A DNA stretch of 64,000 nucleotides from Arion vulgaris (GCA_020796225.1 CM036765.1:30408066-30472065), one strand, 5' to 3'. Shown: positions 31,921 through 42,769, counted from the first letter of the stretch. A program made the numbers and translations. Notes: generated by a model from the sequence alone, not told the origin.

Positions 31921-32279
31921 ATTATCCGTTCAACTGTAAACACTTTTGGTCTTCCGGTAAATAACGGAAAACACTAAAAACACGTGGATATTGAGGTTTT
32001 TAAAATTACGCACCAATAACAATAATAAATCTACTGTAAGCCTTTCAAATGTATGGCTGGTTCATGTTTGATGTTCTTTATAGACCGCATATAAGCTAAA
32101 ATGAAAACCAGATGTTTATTTTCATTGCAATAATTTCCTTGCAATGTCATGACGATTAATAGAGCACATGCAAAATATCACCTTTTTACATTAATGGGCT
32201 CCAGACTTACAGAATTTCAAACATGGGCATGAGTTTTGAAACGCACTATAAAAGTGAATTCCTATTTCGTTTGTTTGTT

Positions 32280-32500
32280 GTTCTTCTTACGTTCGTCCGC
32301 AATGAATTCAGGCGTAGTCAAGGCGCATAGTATGGCGCTTCTGACAGATTTTTGGTATATCTTCACCATATTCAAAATTACCTCTGGGGCCCTCGCTGGT
32401 GCTACTGAGTTCGTGTACTGCAGCTGGGATCTATATATAAGAAGGAGATCGGAGCACAATTGGTTACTCACCGAAGTGCAATGATGATAGTCCAATCAAT
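32280..32500 (-). mobile_element. LINE 3' fragment (RNase H family)
   Basis: Shares aatgaattcaggcgtagtc with 43890, 48890 and 51865, where the minus strand encodes the tail of an RNase H-bearing LINE. Here only this short region is preserved. Confidence 0.45.
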
Positions 32501-32754
32501 CAATCAGTGTCCACCGCTATACACATTTCTCCGACTTAGATGGGGTTTTTGTTTTTGTTTGTTGACTTAGAAGTTCTGATATTAACCAAATAAAGACTCG
32601 TTCTTATGTTGAAACAGTTGGACATCAGCTTAAGCCAAACAATTTGAAATCATGAATCTAGATTAAGATGAGCATAATATGGTAATAAAATAATATCTTA
32701 TTATCCCTAAGGCTTGCGTTCTAAGTATTTAGAAACTATGTTGTAGTGTCCAAG

Positions 32755-33160
32755 TCTTCTTGTTTGCGTTCGTTCTTCGCGACTAATTTTATTATTCTTA
32801 TTGTGATATATAACTATCTTTGACAAGAACGACTCGCCTGAGTGGTTACCGTGGCCCAACTTTGGGGTGTAAAGAATAGAACCACTGTTACCTGCCGCGC
32901 ATGTCGTAAGAGGCGACTAAAGGAGGTTTGGCTGAAAACGGATGCATGTGTCCTAAACGTGTAGAAGTTTATGCGTTTAGGGGCCTACCAAACCAATGTG
33001 CAACGTATACACGTTCTTGGCAAAGATCAAACATATCACAAAGAGTGATTAAAATTGGTGGTAAAGAACGAACGCAAAGAAGAAGAGAAGAAGAAGAGAA
33101 GAACGACTAACGTTAAACCCCGGTTGGTAGGCCCCCTACTTGTGTATGGTACCAACCACG
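32755..33160 (-). mobile_element. Older SINE-A copy, split by a younger one
   Basis: Left part 32755-32834 (cttcttgtttgcgttcgttc); right part from 33109 (ggttggtaggccccctact). The break is the insertion at 32835-33098. Confidence 0.6.
32835..33098 (+). mobile_element. SINE-A copy nested in SINE-A
   Basis: Exact duplication AAGAACGACT at 32825-32834 and 33099-33108. A full 264-bp copy in the opposite orientation to its host. Confidence 0.85.
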
Positions 33161-33217
33161 TGTAGGTCAGGGTTTCCGTTTTTCTCCTAGCAATGTCCAA
33201 GTAATTCATTACATGCA

Positions 33218-34338
33218 TCATCCATCTTCGAGTTTTGTATGTAGCATCCATCTTCGAATTTGGTGGGTAACATCCATCTTCGAATTTGGTATGTAGCATC
33301 CATCTTCGAGTTTTGTATGTAGAATCCATCTTCGAGTTTGGTGTGTAACATCCATCTTCGAGTTTGGTATGTAACATCCATCTTCGAGTTTGGTATGTAG
33401 CATCCATCTTCGAGTTTGGTTGTAACATCCATCTTCGAGTTTGTTGAACATCCATTTCGAGTTTGTATGAGCATCATCTTCGAGTTTGGTGTGTAACATC
33501 CATCTTCGAGTTTGGTATGTAGCATCCATCTTCGAGTTTGGTGTGTAACATCGATCTTCGAATTTGGTATGTAGCATCCATCTTCGAGTTTGGTATGTAG
33601 CATCCATCTTCGAGTTTGTGTGAACATCGATCTTCGAATTTGGTATGTAGCATCCATCTTCGAGTTTGGTATGTAGCATCCATCTTCGAGTTTGGTGTGT
33701 AACATCAATCTTCGAATTTGGTATGTAGCATCCATCTTCGAGTTTGGTATGTAGCATCCATCTTCGAGTTTGGTGTGTAACATCCATCTTCGAGTTTGGT
33801 ATGTAACATCCATCTTCGAATTTGGTATGTAAACCATCTTTGAGTTTGCATGTAGCATCCCTCTTCGAGTTTGGTATGTAGCATCTATCTTCGAGTTTGG
33901 TATGTAGCATCCATCTTCGAGTTTGGTATGTAACATCCATCTTCGAGTTTGGTATGTAACATCCATCTTCGAATTTGGTATGTAACATCCATCTTCGAAT
34001 TTGGCATGTAGCATCCCTCTTCGAGTTTGGCATGTAGCATCTATCTTCGAGTTTGGCATGTAGCATCCATCTTCGAGTTTGGTGTGTAACATCCATCTTC
34101 GAGTTTGGTGTGTAACATCGATCTTCGAATTTGGTGTGTAACATCGATCTTCGAGTTTGGTATGTAGCATCCATCTTCGAGTATGGTATGTAACATCAAT
34201 CTTCGAGTTTGGTATGTAACATCCATCTTCGAGTTTTGTATGTAACATCCATCTTCGAGTTTGTATGAACATCCATCTTCGAGTTTGGTATGTAACATCC
34301 ATCTTCGAATTTGGTATGTAGCATCCATCTTCGAGTTT
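33218..34338. repeat. 26-bp minisatellite, about 43 copies
   Basis: Unit catccatcttcgagtttggt plus atgtag (26 bp), with variants gtgtgtaa for gtatgtag and gaa for gag. The minus strand has no stop in any frame, so three units make a 26-residue period (KLEDGCYIPN, SKMDVTYQT, RRWMLHT) and a long spurious frame of 477 codons. The first copies begin just after an older SINE and the array ends exactly at the target duplication of the SINE at 34349. Confidence 0.93.
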
Positions 34339-34348
34339 GGTGCCACAA

Positions 34349-34606
34349 ACCGCCCGAGTGGTAACCGGGGCCCAAATTTGGGGTGTAAAGAATAGAACCA
34401 CTGTTACCTGCCACGCATGTCGTAAGAGGCGAATAAGGAGGTTTGACTGAAATTGATGCACATGTCCTAAACGTGTAGAAATATATGCGTTTAGGGGCCT
34501 ACCAAACCAATGTGCAACGTATACACATTCTTGGCAAAGATCAAACATATCACAAAGAGTGATTAAAATTGGTCGTAAAGAACGAACGCGAAGAAGAAGA
34601 AGAAGA
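34349..34606 (+). mobile_element. SINE-A copy at the edge of the minisatellite
   Basis: Exact 10-bp duplication GGTGCCACAA at 34339-34348 and 34607-34616. Confidence 0.88.
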
Positions 34607-34926
34607 GGTGCCACAAGCAATATGTAAGATCTTGTGTGCTGTGTCAGTCATAGAAAAACACATTTTGAAAATGACATTATGGGCGTAGTATGTGAAGGCA
34701 TTCTACACATAAGGCCGTTACCTTGTAGTGTTGGAGAAATGAACGTGCTCCAATAATACTCCGTGATCGAACAACGGGAACTTATGTTACTATCACAGTT
34801 GCACAAGTCAATGAGGAGAAGCCAGATCAAATGTGGTGTTCTGCTCCTCCAGTTTGGTTTGGTACTAACAAACCCATCGTGTAAAGCTAAGTCAAATATA
34901 AAACGCCTACGTTAATGTAAATAGTG

Positions 34927-35430
34927 AAACACGTACAAACAAAGTACTATAGTTTTACAAAATACAGAAACAGTTACGTTGGTATTTGGTCGTCCATTTG
35001 TGTTTCATTTTAATTTGTCACTCCTGTTTGTTCGTTTGCTTGATAAAGGCCTTGTTGGTCGAAACGTTGCTGTTTATCGTCACTGTTTCTGTATTTTGTA
35101 AAACTATAGTACTTTGTTTGTACGTGTTTCACTATTTACCAAGTTTTACTGCAGTCTTCCCTCTATTTCGATATTCGTCGCCATATTGCTGCAACTATTC
35201 GTTGTGACGTAGTAGATTTTCCTTAGATACGTTGGTATTTGGTCGTCCATTTGTGTTTCATTTTAATTTGTCACTCCTGTTTGTTCGTTTACTTGATAAA
35301 GGCCTTGTTGGTCGAAACGTTGCTGTTTATCGTCACTGTTTCTGTATTTTGTAAAACTATAGTACTTTGTTTGTACGTGTTTCACTATTTACCAAGTTTT
35401 ACTGCAGTCTTCCCTCTATTTCGATATACG
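34927..35430 (+). mobile_element. Two tandem Penelope-like element tails with an inverted lead
   Basis: Direct copies start with tacgttggtatttggtcgtc at about 34977 and 35229, a period of about 253 bp. Each contains the ttgataaaggcc...gtcgaaacg hairpin and ends near tttactgcagtcttcc. The lead 34927-34972 (acgtacaaacaaagtactat) is the inverse of 35087-35131. No coding remains. Confidence 0.75.
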
Positions 35431-35564
35431 TTAATGTAACGCGTATTCTGTGCAAGAGCTAGCTCTAAGAACTGCTTACACAGTACCTGCAGAAAAATAT
35501 GAATACCATTATTCAAAGATTGGACAGTGGTATATATATATATATATGTAGACTCTGTCACGAA

Positions 35565-35720
35565 AACTGTGCTGAGATGGGCACACGACCACATGGAGAA
35601 AAGCAGGAACCGAAATAAATTAACCACAGCTCAAACAGAATCCTGATGAAGACCAAGGAATTGCATGCTTTTGCTACCCTTAGCGACAATGACGTTCTTC
35701 GATAATTTCTGATGTGCATA
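35565..35720 (+). mobile_element. LINE tail remnant
   Basis: Starts actctgtcacgaaaactgt, shared with 5344 in the LINE tail at 5290-5545, then diverges. Confidence 0.4.
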
Positions 35721-35819
35721 GTGGAATGCCTTGGTGCAATCAGATATAAAATAAGTGTGGAGATTTACAATGTATTCTCTTCATTTCTTGAAGATATGTC
35801 TCATATTAAAAGTTTGATC

Positions 35820-36074
35820 CCGCCCGAGTGGTTACCAGGGCCCAAGTTTGGGGTGTAAAGAATAGAACCACGGTTACCTGCCACGCATGTCGTAAGAGGC
35901 GACTAAATGAGGTTTGGCTGAAATCGGATGCATGTGTCCTAAACGTGTAGAAGTCTATGCGTTTAGGGGCCTACCAAACCAATGTGCAACGTATACACGT
36001 TCTTGGCAAAGATCAAACATATCACAAAGAGTGATTAAAATTGGTCGTAAAGAACGAATGCAAAGAAGAAGAAG
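35820..36074 (+). mobile_element. SINE-A copy with target duplication
   Basis: AAAAGTTTGATC (35808-35819) and AAAAGTGTGATC (36075-36086), one mismatch. Confidence 0.85.
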
Positions 36075-36159
36075 AAAAGTGTGATCCTTGGTGCCTCGAT
36101 CATGTTTATAACTCACCAACATTTCACATATTTTATATTTTAATTTCAAAGGCGCATGG

Positions 36160-37200
36160 GGACAACGTTGCGCCAGGATTAGTGAGCTGGCACTAATCAA
36201 GATCCTACCCTACCTCCTCCCTGGTAACATACATTGGTTCCTGTCTGGCTAAGCGGGTAGGGATCGAGGAAGCTACTGTGGCATAAGATGCAGACGTAGA
36301 CGTTGAGATGCAGACGTAGTAACGTTGGATGGGATCCGCCCGTAACACTGACGAGCGGAATCCCAGAGTGACTATTAATGCACGCCTCTCCCGGCCGATA
36401 GGAAAAGCTAAACGGATAAACATGAAGGGTTTGAGGGTGCATCCAGAGAAGAGACGTGGGCCCACGTGGAGCAAAACTTTGGCCCGAGATGAGTTGCACG
36501 TGGTCCCACATAGGGCAAAACTCGGAACCCTGAGCTGGGGGCACGAGTTGAGTTCCGTGTCCGGACAGCCTAGAGGCATGGTAAATGTGAGCAGAGTGAG
36601 AACTGATGGAGATGGTGGGTCAGGCAACAGGGCAGAGCGAGCACGCAAGCGGACGATGCACGAGTAGGCCCACCGCTGGGCAGACGTGCACGGCGCTGAT
36701 GGGGCGTGGCAGGCGTACGTGTCAGCGGACCACCCAAATGTGCACAAAACTCGAAAGCTCAGCAGAGGTTGAATCCAGTGCGCGTTTCCGCTCGCAGGGA
36801 ACTACTACTGCCTTGTAGTTTGATTGGAGACAATCAAAGTCTAGCGGAGTAAACCGTACACAAAACTGGACGGAAAGAAAACCAAGTAGTCCTTAAAAAG
36901 ACAGGTTTTCTGGGCAGATGACACTCAACAACCAGGGAGGGCAGGTCGTCTAGGGTCGCTACCCTAAAAGAAAATAGTAACCTGCTGCCTTGCAGGTTGG
37001 CTGGGGACAGTCAAAGGCTAACGGAGAGCGAACCCAGTAATCGATGGTTGAAATCGGACACGTCGCCGAGAGACAAACACTAGGGCTCCAAATGGTACTG
37101 AAGATTGTGACGCAAAACTACGTTCTTGGCAAAGGCTGTTTATTTATCACAATAAGAATGATAAAATGGCCGAAAAAGAACGATCGAGAGAGAACACATT
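36160..37200 (+). mobile_element. GC-rich retroelement leader (untranslated region), copy 1
   Basis: Homologous to 62440-64000: both have GATTAGTG and CACTAATC around an AGCTGG loop, then gtctggctaag, gactattaatg, cctctcccggccgat, and near the end gggcagatgacactca and gaacgatcg. There is no long conserved frame. Next to it, at 37467, is a LINE ORF2 fragment of the 29225 family. A 5' untranslated region of that LINE with the middle deleted is possible. Confidence 0.55.
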
Positions 37201-37212
37201 GTAACATCCTGT

Positions 37213-37466
37213 CTTCTTCTTCTTTGCGTTCGTTCTTTACGACCAATTTTAATCACTCTTTGTGATATGTTTAATCTTTGCCAAGAACGTGTATACGTTG
37301 CACATTGGTTTGGTAGGCCCCTAAACGCATAGACTTCTACCCATTTAGGACACATGCATTCGATTTCAGCCAAGCCTCCTTTAGACGCCTCTTACGACAT
37401 GCGCGGCAGGTAACAGTGGTTCTATTCTTTACACCCCAAATTTGGGCCCTGGTAACCACTCGGGCG
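37213..37466 (-). mobile_element. SINE-A copy inside LINE-derived sequence
   Basis: Flanked by taacatcctgt and taacaagctgt, an imperfect duplication. The interrupted LINE sequence (cattgtaaca, then gtaaaatcaaggg) is continuous in the copy near 29390 when read in reverse. Confidence 0.75.
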
Positions 37467-37640
37467 ATAACAAGCTGTAAAATCAAGGGAAACGAGACAT
37501 AGAGAGAAAATTGTGGACAGCTTGACTTCGTGGCACGGAAGAGCGTCAACATCTGAGATGATAGCAAACACCAGAGACATATTGTGGAGAGTCATGATCG
37601 CCTACGCCAGCAGGCACAGCACTTGAGGATGATGAAAAAA
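37467..37640 (+). mobile_element. LINE ORF2 C-terminal fragment
   Basis: Reads KIKGNET, then across a frame change the segment matching SWHGRVSTSEMIANTRD of 29225-29720, followed by tgatcgcctacgccagcagg. Confidence 0.65.
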
Positions 37641-37886
37641 ACCTCACTGTTCATGGTCAGTTCCGCTTGAGTGGTTTACAGATTAGCGTCAGTTCTGCGC
37701 CAAATATACAGCGATCGTTAGATGTTACTGTGTCAGCTTGACCTACATTTACAAAGTCAGCATTGGTTTGTGGTCATCTGGGTCAAGGTTCAATTTCACT
37801 TTGACCAATAGAATGATCCGCTGTGATATCATTGTTGATCAGTGGAGATAAAGCTAACAATTATTGTTTGTAAAATGCTTTGCTTC

Positions 37887-38396
37887 TTCTTCTTCTTTGC
37901 GTTCGTTCTTTACGACCAATTTTAATCACTCTTTGTCGCCCGAGCGGTTACCGGCGCCCAAATTTGGGGTGTAAAGAATAGAACCACTGTGCCTGCCACG
38001 CATGTCGTAAGAGGCGACTAAGGAGGTTTGCTGAAATCGGATGCATGTGTCCTAAACGTGTAGAAGTCTATGCGTTTAGGGGCCTACAAACCAATGTGCA
38101 ACGTATACACGTTCTTGGCAGAGATCAAACATATCTCAAAGAGTGATTGAAATTGGTCGTAAAGAACGAACGCAAAGAAGAAGAATCACTCTTTGTGATA
38201 AGTTGATCTTTGCCAAGAACGTGTATACGTTGCACATTGGTTTGGTAGGTCCCTAAACGCATAGACTTCTACATGTTTAGGACACGTGCATCCGATTTCA
38301 GCCAAACCTCCTTAGCGCCTCTTACGACATGCGTGGCAGGTAACAGTGATTATATTCTTTACACCCCAAATTTGGGCCCCGGTAATCACTCGGGCG
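37887..38396 (-). mobile_element. SINE-A copy split by a second, inverted SINE-A
   Basis: The outer copy has exact duplication AATGCTTTGCTT (37875-37886, 38397-38408). Its sequence is interrupted at AATCACTCTTTGT by the inner copy. Confidence 0.9.
37937..38183 (+). mobile_element. Inner SINE-A copy
   Basis: Exact 13-bp duplication AATCACTCTTTGT at 37924-37936 and 38184-38196. It is inverted relative to its host, so the locus can fold into a long hairpin. Confidence 0.92.
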
Positions 38397-38789
38397 AATG
38401 CTTTGCTTATTTTCATATATTTTCTTCTAATTTTTCCTGAGCAATTATTGCGAGCATACATGTAGTTAACAACATTAATTGTCTAAGAAAATGCTACATA
38501 GTGTGCAAGTATTCATCAAACCAATCATCTAATGACAAGTCGCATCAAAAACAGTTAAACTTTATTTACAATTTTATTTCTTCAAGAAATTGCAATTATT
38601 CTACCATGCCCAGAATACAGACACGTCCAGATCTGCACTATCGGGTATCTAGACTCACTTATTTCGCATTGAGCCATTACTTATTACACACTTTCGGTTT
38701 TTTCAAATGTTACTGCATGTGTCCTACTATGCTTGTTCTAATATGGTGTCATAATCATCAAATAGCTTGTCCTGAGCAGAAGTTTGCCA

Positions 38790-39115
38790 CCCCAACATAA
38801 TTTCTCTCTCTCATAGGCCAGATGTCTTGCCTCTGCAGCCGTCATGTTCAAACCATGTTACATCCTTAATCCATCTTCTCCGTGGTCTTTTCTCTTTGCC
38901 GGTATGCCTCCTTCCATGATGGTCTTCTCTAGCCCTTCATGTCTTTTTATATGTCAAAATATTCTCATTTTCTCTTTCTTATTTGTAGCATTAGCCAGTT
39001 TTCTTTGATTTTGAGTTTGTTCTTGATAGGTATATTTGTTCGCATCTTTGTCTATGACATACGAAGAACTCTTCTGTAACACTTATATTCCACTTGTACT
39101 ATGTTGTACAGTACA
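38790..39115 (-). mobile_element. LINE ORF2 C-terminal fragment
   Basis: The minus strand reads HIKRHEGLEKTIMEGGIPAK, then across a frame change GEDGLRM and WFEHDGC-like sequence. This is the region between the WFGH motif and the ORF end. Confidence 0.65.
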
Positions 39116-39119
39116 CATT

Positions 39120-39363
39120 CTTCTTCTTCGAACGCTCCATGTCAACCACTTGTCAACCACTCTGTGTCATTTGTATATAATCTGACCACAAGAGCGATTG
39201 TACGTTGTGCCAGTTATGTGTTCACAAGTAGGTCGATACATCCGATACTTTTTATTTATTAGAGTAGGTTCCCTTGGTTCTACATCAGTCGTCTCTTACG
39301 ACATGCCTTGTAGGTCTCAGTGGTACTATCATTTGCTTTCCTTGCACTACCCGGCATCACATG
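39120..39363 (-). mobile_element. SINE-B copy
   Basis: Reversed SINE-B from cttcttcttcgaacgctcca to ctttccttgcactacccgg. Confidence 0.75.
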
Positions 39364-39417
39364 GATGAGGTATTCAAAGTTGTCCACTCTTTCGATTTTG
39401 TGGTCGTTGGCACATAT

Positions 39418-39505
39418 ATTAACCTATTACACAGATCAAACCTATCACAAAGAGTGATTAAAATTGATCGTAAAGAACGAACGCAAAGATGAAGAAGAAG
39501 AAATA
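39418..39505 (+). mobile_element. SINE-A 3' fragment
   Basis: Only the last 85 bp: cacaaagagtgattaaaatt, gatcgtaaagaacgaacgc, and an (aag)n tail. Confidence 0.7.
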
Positions 39506-39564
39506 TTAGCAACAATACTAATGATCTCATGACAAAATTGCAAATGTGACTCGGTTCATGTTCG

Positions 39565-41104
39565 ATCCCACAACATTCACAGCTAAATGTATGTGTTTTA
39601 AACTTATCGTCATAGAGACTTCATTGACTCTCTATTCTGGGCAACTCGTTCAATCTCTCCTATGCACAACATTCACAGCTAAATGTATGTGTTTTAAACT
39701 TATCGTCATAGAGACTTCCTTGACTTTCTATTCTGGGCAACTCGTTCAATCTCTCCTATGCACAACATTCACAGCTAAATGTATGTGTTTTAAACTTATC
39801 GTCATAGAGACTTCCTTGACTCTCTATTCTGAGCAACTCGTTCAATCTCTCCTATGCACAACATTCACAGCTAAATGTATGTGTTTTAAACTTATCGTCA
39901 TAGAGACTTCCTTGACTTTCTATTCTGGGCAACTCGTTCAATCTCTCCTATGCACAACATTCACAGCTAAATGTATGTGTTTTAAACTTATCGTCATAGA
40001 GACTTCCTTGACTCTCTATTCTGAGCAACTCGTTCAATCTCTCCTATGCACAACATTCACAGCTAAATGTATGTGTTTTAAACTTATCGTCATAGAGACT
40101 TCCTTGACTCTCTATTCTGAGCAACTCGTTCAATCTCTCCTATGCACAACATTCAGAGCTAAATGTATGTGTTTTAAACTTATCGTCATAGAGACTTCCT
40201 TGACTCTCTATTCTGAGCAACTCGTTCAATCTCTCCTATGCACAACATTCAGAGCTAAATGTATGTGTTTTAAACTTATCGTCATAGAGACTTCCTTGAC
40301 TTTCTATTCTGGGCAACTCGTTCAATCTCTCCTATGCACAACATTCACAGCTAAATGTATGTGTTTTAAACTTATCGTCATAGAGACTTCCTTGACTCTC
40401 TATTCTGAGCAACTCGTTCAATCTCTCCTATGCACAACATTCACAGCTAAATGTATGTGTTTTAAACTTATCGTCATAGAGACTTCCTTGACTTTCTATT
40501 CTGGGCAACTCGTTCAATCTCTCCTATGCACAACATTCACAGCTAAATGTATGTGTTTTAAACTTATCGTCATAGAGACTTCCTTGACTCTCTATTCTGA
40601 GCAACTCGTTCAATCTCTCCTATGCACAACATTCACAGCTAAATGTATGTGTTTTAAACTTATCGTCATAGAGACTTCCTTGACTCTCTATTCTGAGCAA
40701 CTCGTTCAATCTCTCCTATGCACAACATTCAGAGCTAAATGTATGTGTTTTAAACTTATCGTCATAGAGACTTCCTTGACTCTCTATTCTGAGCAACTCG
40801 TTCAATCTCTCCTATGCACAACATTCAGAGCTAAATGTATGTGTTTTAAACTTATCGTCATAGAGACTTCCTTGACTCTCTATTCTGAGCAACTCGTTCA
40901 ATCTCTCCTATGCACAACATTCAGAGCTAAATGTATGTGTTTTAAACTTATCGTCATAGAGACTTCCTTGACTCTCTATTCTGAGCAACTCGTTCAATCT
41001 CTCCTATGCACAACATTCAGAGCTAAATGTATGTGTTTTAAACTTATCGTCATAGAGACTTCCTTGACTCTCTATTCTGGGCAACTCGTTCAATCTCTCC
41101 TATG
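39565..41104. repeat. 96-bp satellite, 16 copies, derived from a LINE end
   Basis: Exactly 16 units of 96 bp. Because 96 is divisible by 3, the plus strand carries a spurious 562-codon frame. The minus strand of each unit reads EIERVAQNRESRKSL then stop, the ORF2 end of the LINE at 41105-41620. Units differ at a few sites (cacagc or cagagc; gggcaa or gagcaa; actttc or actctc), which give a non-random order of types. Confidence 0.95.
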
Positions 41105-41620
41105 GAATTGTGTCCAATATTTCTCGCCTCTAATAGTAAAGCTTATTTCAGGGTTTCTTTATGCCATCTTTTCGTTCTTGAAACTATTACCCTTCCTCCC
41201 CTCATTCCCCCACACTTCAATGTCTGCTTTGTGACTCTTTGATCATTTCTTCTCAGAGTATCTCAACATATTTCCATTTTCTCTTTCTTATTTGTTACTA
41301 GTAGTTCAGCAGATATTTCATAATTTCTGAAATCGTGCAATTGTATGTTCCTTATATTTTGTTGTTGTAAACATCCATTTTCAAATACATTCAACTTACT
41401 TTTCTTAAGTCATTTTCCAACTCTCGCTGGAATATGTTAGGATTGAAGCAACATTGGAATTCGGAGTTTTTCGTTTTAATTCGTATTTTAAAACTACATG
41501 TATATAACTTGGAGTTCCATATTGTATTTAGACTTTTACAAACTGATGTTGCTTTGACAATTCGTAGCATCATTGTGTTTATTATCTCCCGCGCAATCAA
41601 AATTGCTATCCCAAATAGGT
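41105..41620 (-). mobile_element. LINE ORF2 C-terminal part
   Basis: The minus strand reads VKATSVCKSLNTIWNSKLYT and KIRIKTKNS, the thumb region, and later ARNIGHNSIGEIERVAQNRE. The array at 39565-41104 continues from its last codons. Confidence 0.6.
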
Positions 41621-41639
41621 GAACCGCTCTGTCATTTTT

Positions 41640-42200
41640 ATCATTTTGGATTCGAGCGTGCTATCTGCATTACATGTCATAGGTGTCTTCATTATAATTA
41701 TCTTGACATAGCTTATCTTCAGTACAAATTTTGACGCAACGGATGATACGTTTTCTGTTTTTCATTGCATATCTTAGTTGTTTTGATTTAACAACGCAAT
41801 ATTATCTACAACATCCAAATTGTTCAATTGAATATCAGTATAATCACTGGAAATAAAATTAGGTCAACTGACCACTCCATCCAGATAGGTCACCGTGAAT
41901 CTTGTATTGGGCGGATATTTGGGGTGTAGTCTGGTATTTGGAACAAGGTTATGTATCATCATCTTCAAGTGCCATGCCGACTGGCGCAGACGATCAAGAA
42001 TCTCCTCTAACTATATGTATATATATATATATATAGTATTGCAGGTGCATTTGCCTTCGATAATTGGTTTCCCTCAATTTCTGGCCTTATTCTGCTTCTT
42101 ATTCCTTTCATCATTGTTCTTAGCAATATCTTTGTATTCTTTGTCATATGTTTCATATGACTATTAATGTAGTGATCACATTCAAATAGTCTTCCACCCA
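41640..42200. other. No recognised gene
   Basis: A (ta)n microsatellite is at 42014-42037. A piece at 41950-42000 (catgccgactggcgcagacg) matches the LINE 3' flank near 29245 and 61080. Otherwise unassigned. Confidence 0.35.
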
Positions 42201-42201
42201 T

Positions 42202-42406
42202 ATGGTGCCGGGGCCCGCTAGGGAAGCAAAGAATAGTACTACAGCAACCTACAATGCATGTCGTAAGAGGCGACTGATGTAGGCCATAGGAACCTACCTA
42301 GTAAATAAAAAGCAGTGCAGAAATTGGATGTGCTGGTCTACTTGTAGGCGCATAACTGGCACAACGTACAATCGCTCTTAGGCTCAGATCACATACAAAT
42401 CCTTCC
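42202..42406 (+). mobile_element. SINE-B copy, 3' truncated
   Basis: Head tggtgccggggcccgctagg, core catgtcgtaagaggcgactg, ends at cacatacaaatc. Confidence 0.75.
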
Positions 42407-42444
42407 CTTAGTTTAATGGATTAAAACACGTTAAATTGATACAA

Positions 42445-42712
42445 TTGTTCGCCCGTGTGTTGGCGGGGCTCGAAAGGGGAACACAAACAAGGAACACTGC
42501 GACCTACAAGGTATGTCATAGGAGGCGACTGAGGTAGGGGCCTTGGGAAGCTAGCCTATTAAATAAAAAAAAACTCACAGAAATCAGATGAGGTTGGCCT
42601 ACTTGTAAGCGTATAACTGGTACAACCTACAATCACTCTTAGTCTTGGATCACATTCAAATCACACAGAGTGGTTTACAAGTGATCGATATGGAGCGTTC
42701 AAAGAAGAATAT
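42445..42712 (+). mobile_element. SINE-B copy, full length
   Basis: Runs from gcccgtgtgttggcggggct to gatatggagcgttcaaagaa. It is the best copy for defining the family. Confidence 0.8.
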
Positions 42713-42769
42713 AAAAAGATTAATAAACTCAGAAAACATTGACTTGTAATCCTAACGAATTAACACTGG

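Larger units (their letters stand above)
29872..32248 (-). mobile_element. Decayed Tc1/mariner-type DNA transposon with TIRs
   Basis: TAGTGCGTTTCAAA and a matching right end form a roughly 24-bp inverted repeat with two mismatches (29872-29895 / 32225-32248). TA dinucleotides sit directly outside each end (29870-29871, 32249-32250). Inside, on the minus strand, is a broken DDE transposase (30203-31110). A Penelope-like tail lies at 31745-31920, probably a later insertion. The 2.38-kb length suits an IS630/Tc1/mariner relative. Confidence 0.75.

Noticed and set aside
33187..34620. A 477-codon minus-strand frame rich in Cys and Trp
   Set aside because: It is a by-product of the 26-bp minisatellite lacking stops, and both ends of the frame lie in SINE sequence. 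It was kept only as a curiosity among the findings.
39546..41234. A 562-codon open frame with 32-residue repeats
   Set aside because: It exists because the satellite period is 96 bp, a multiple of 3. The sense of the underlying sequence is the opposite strand, where it is the end of a LINE ORF.
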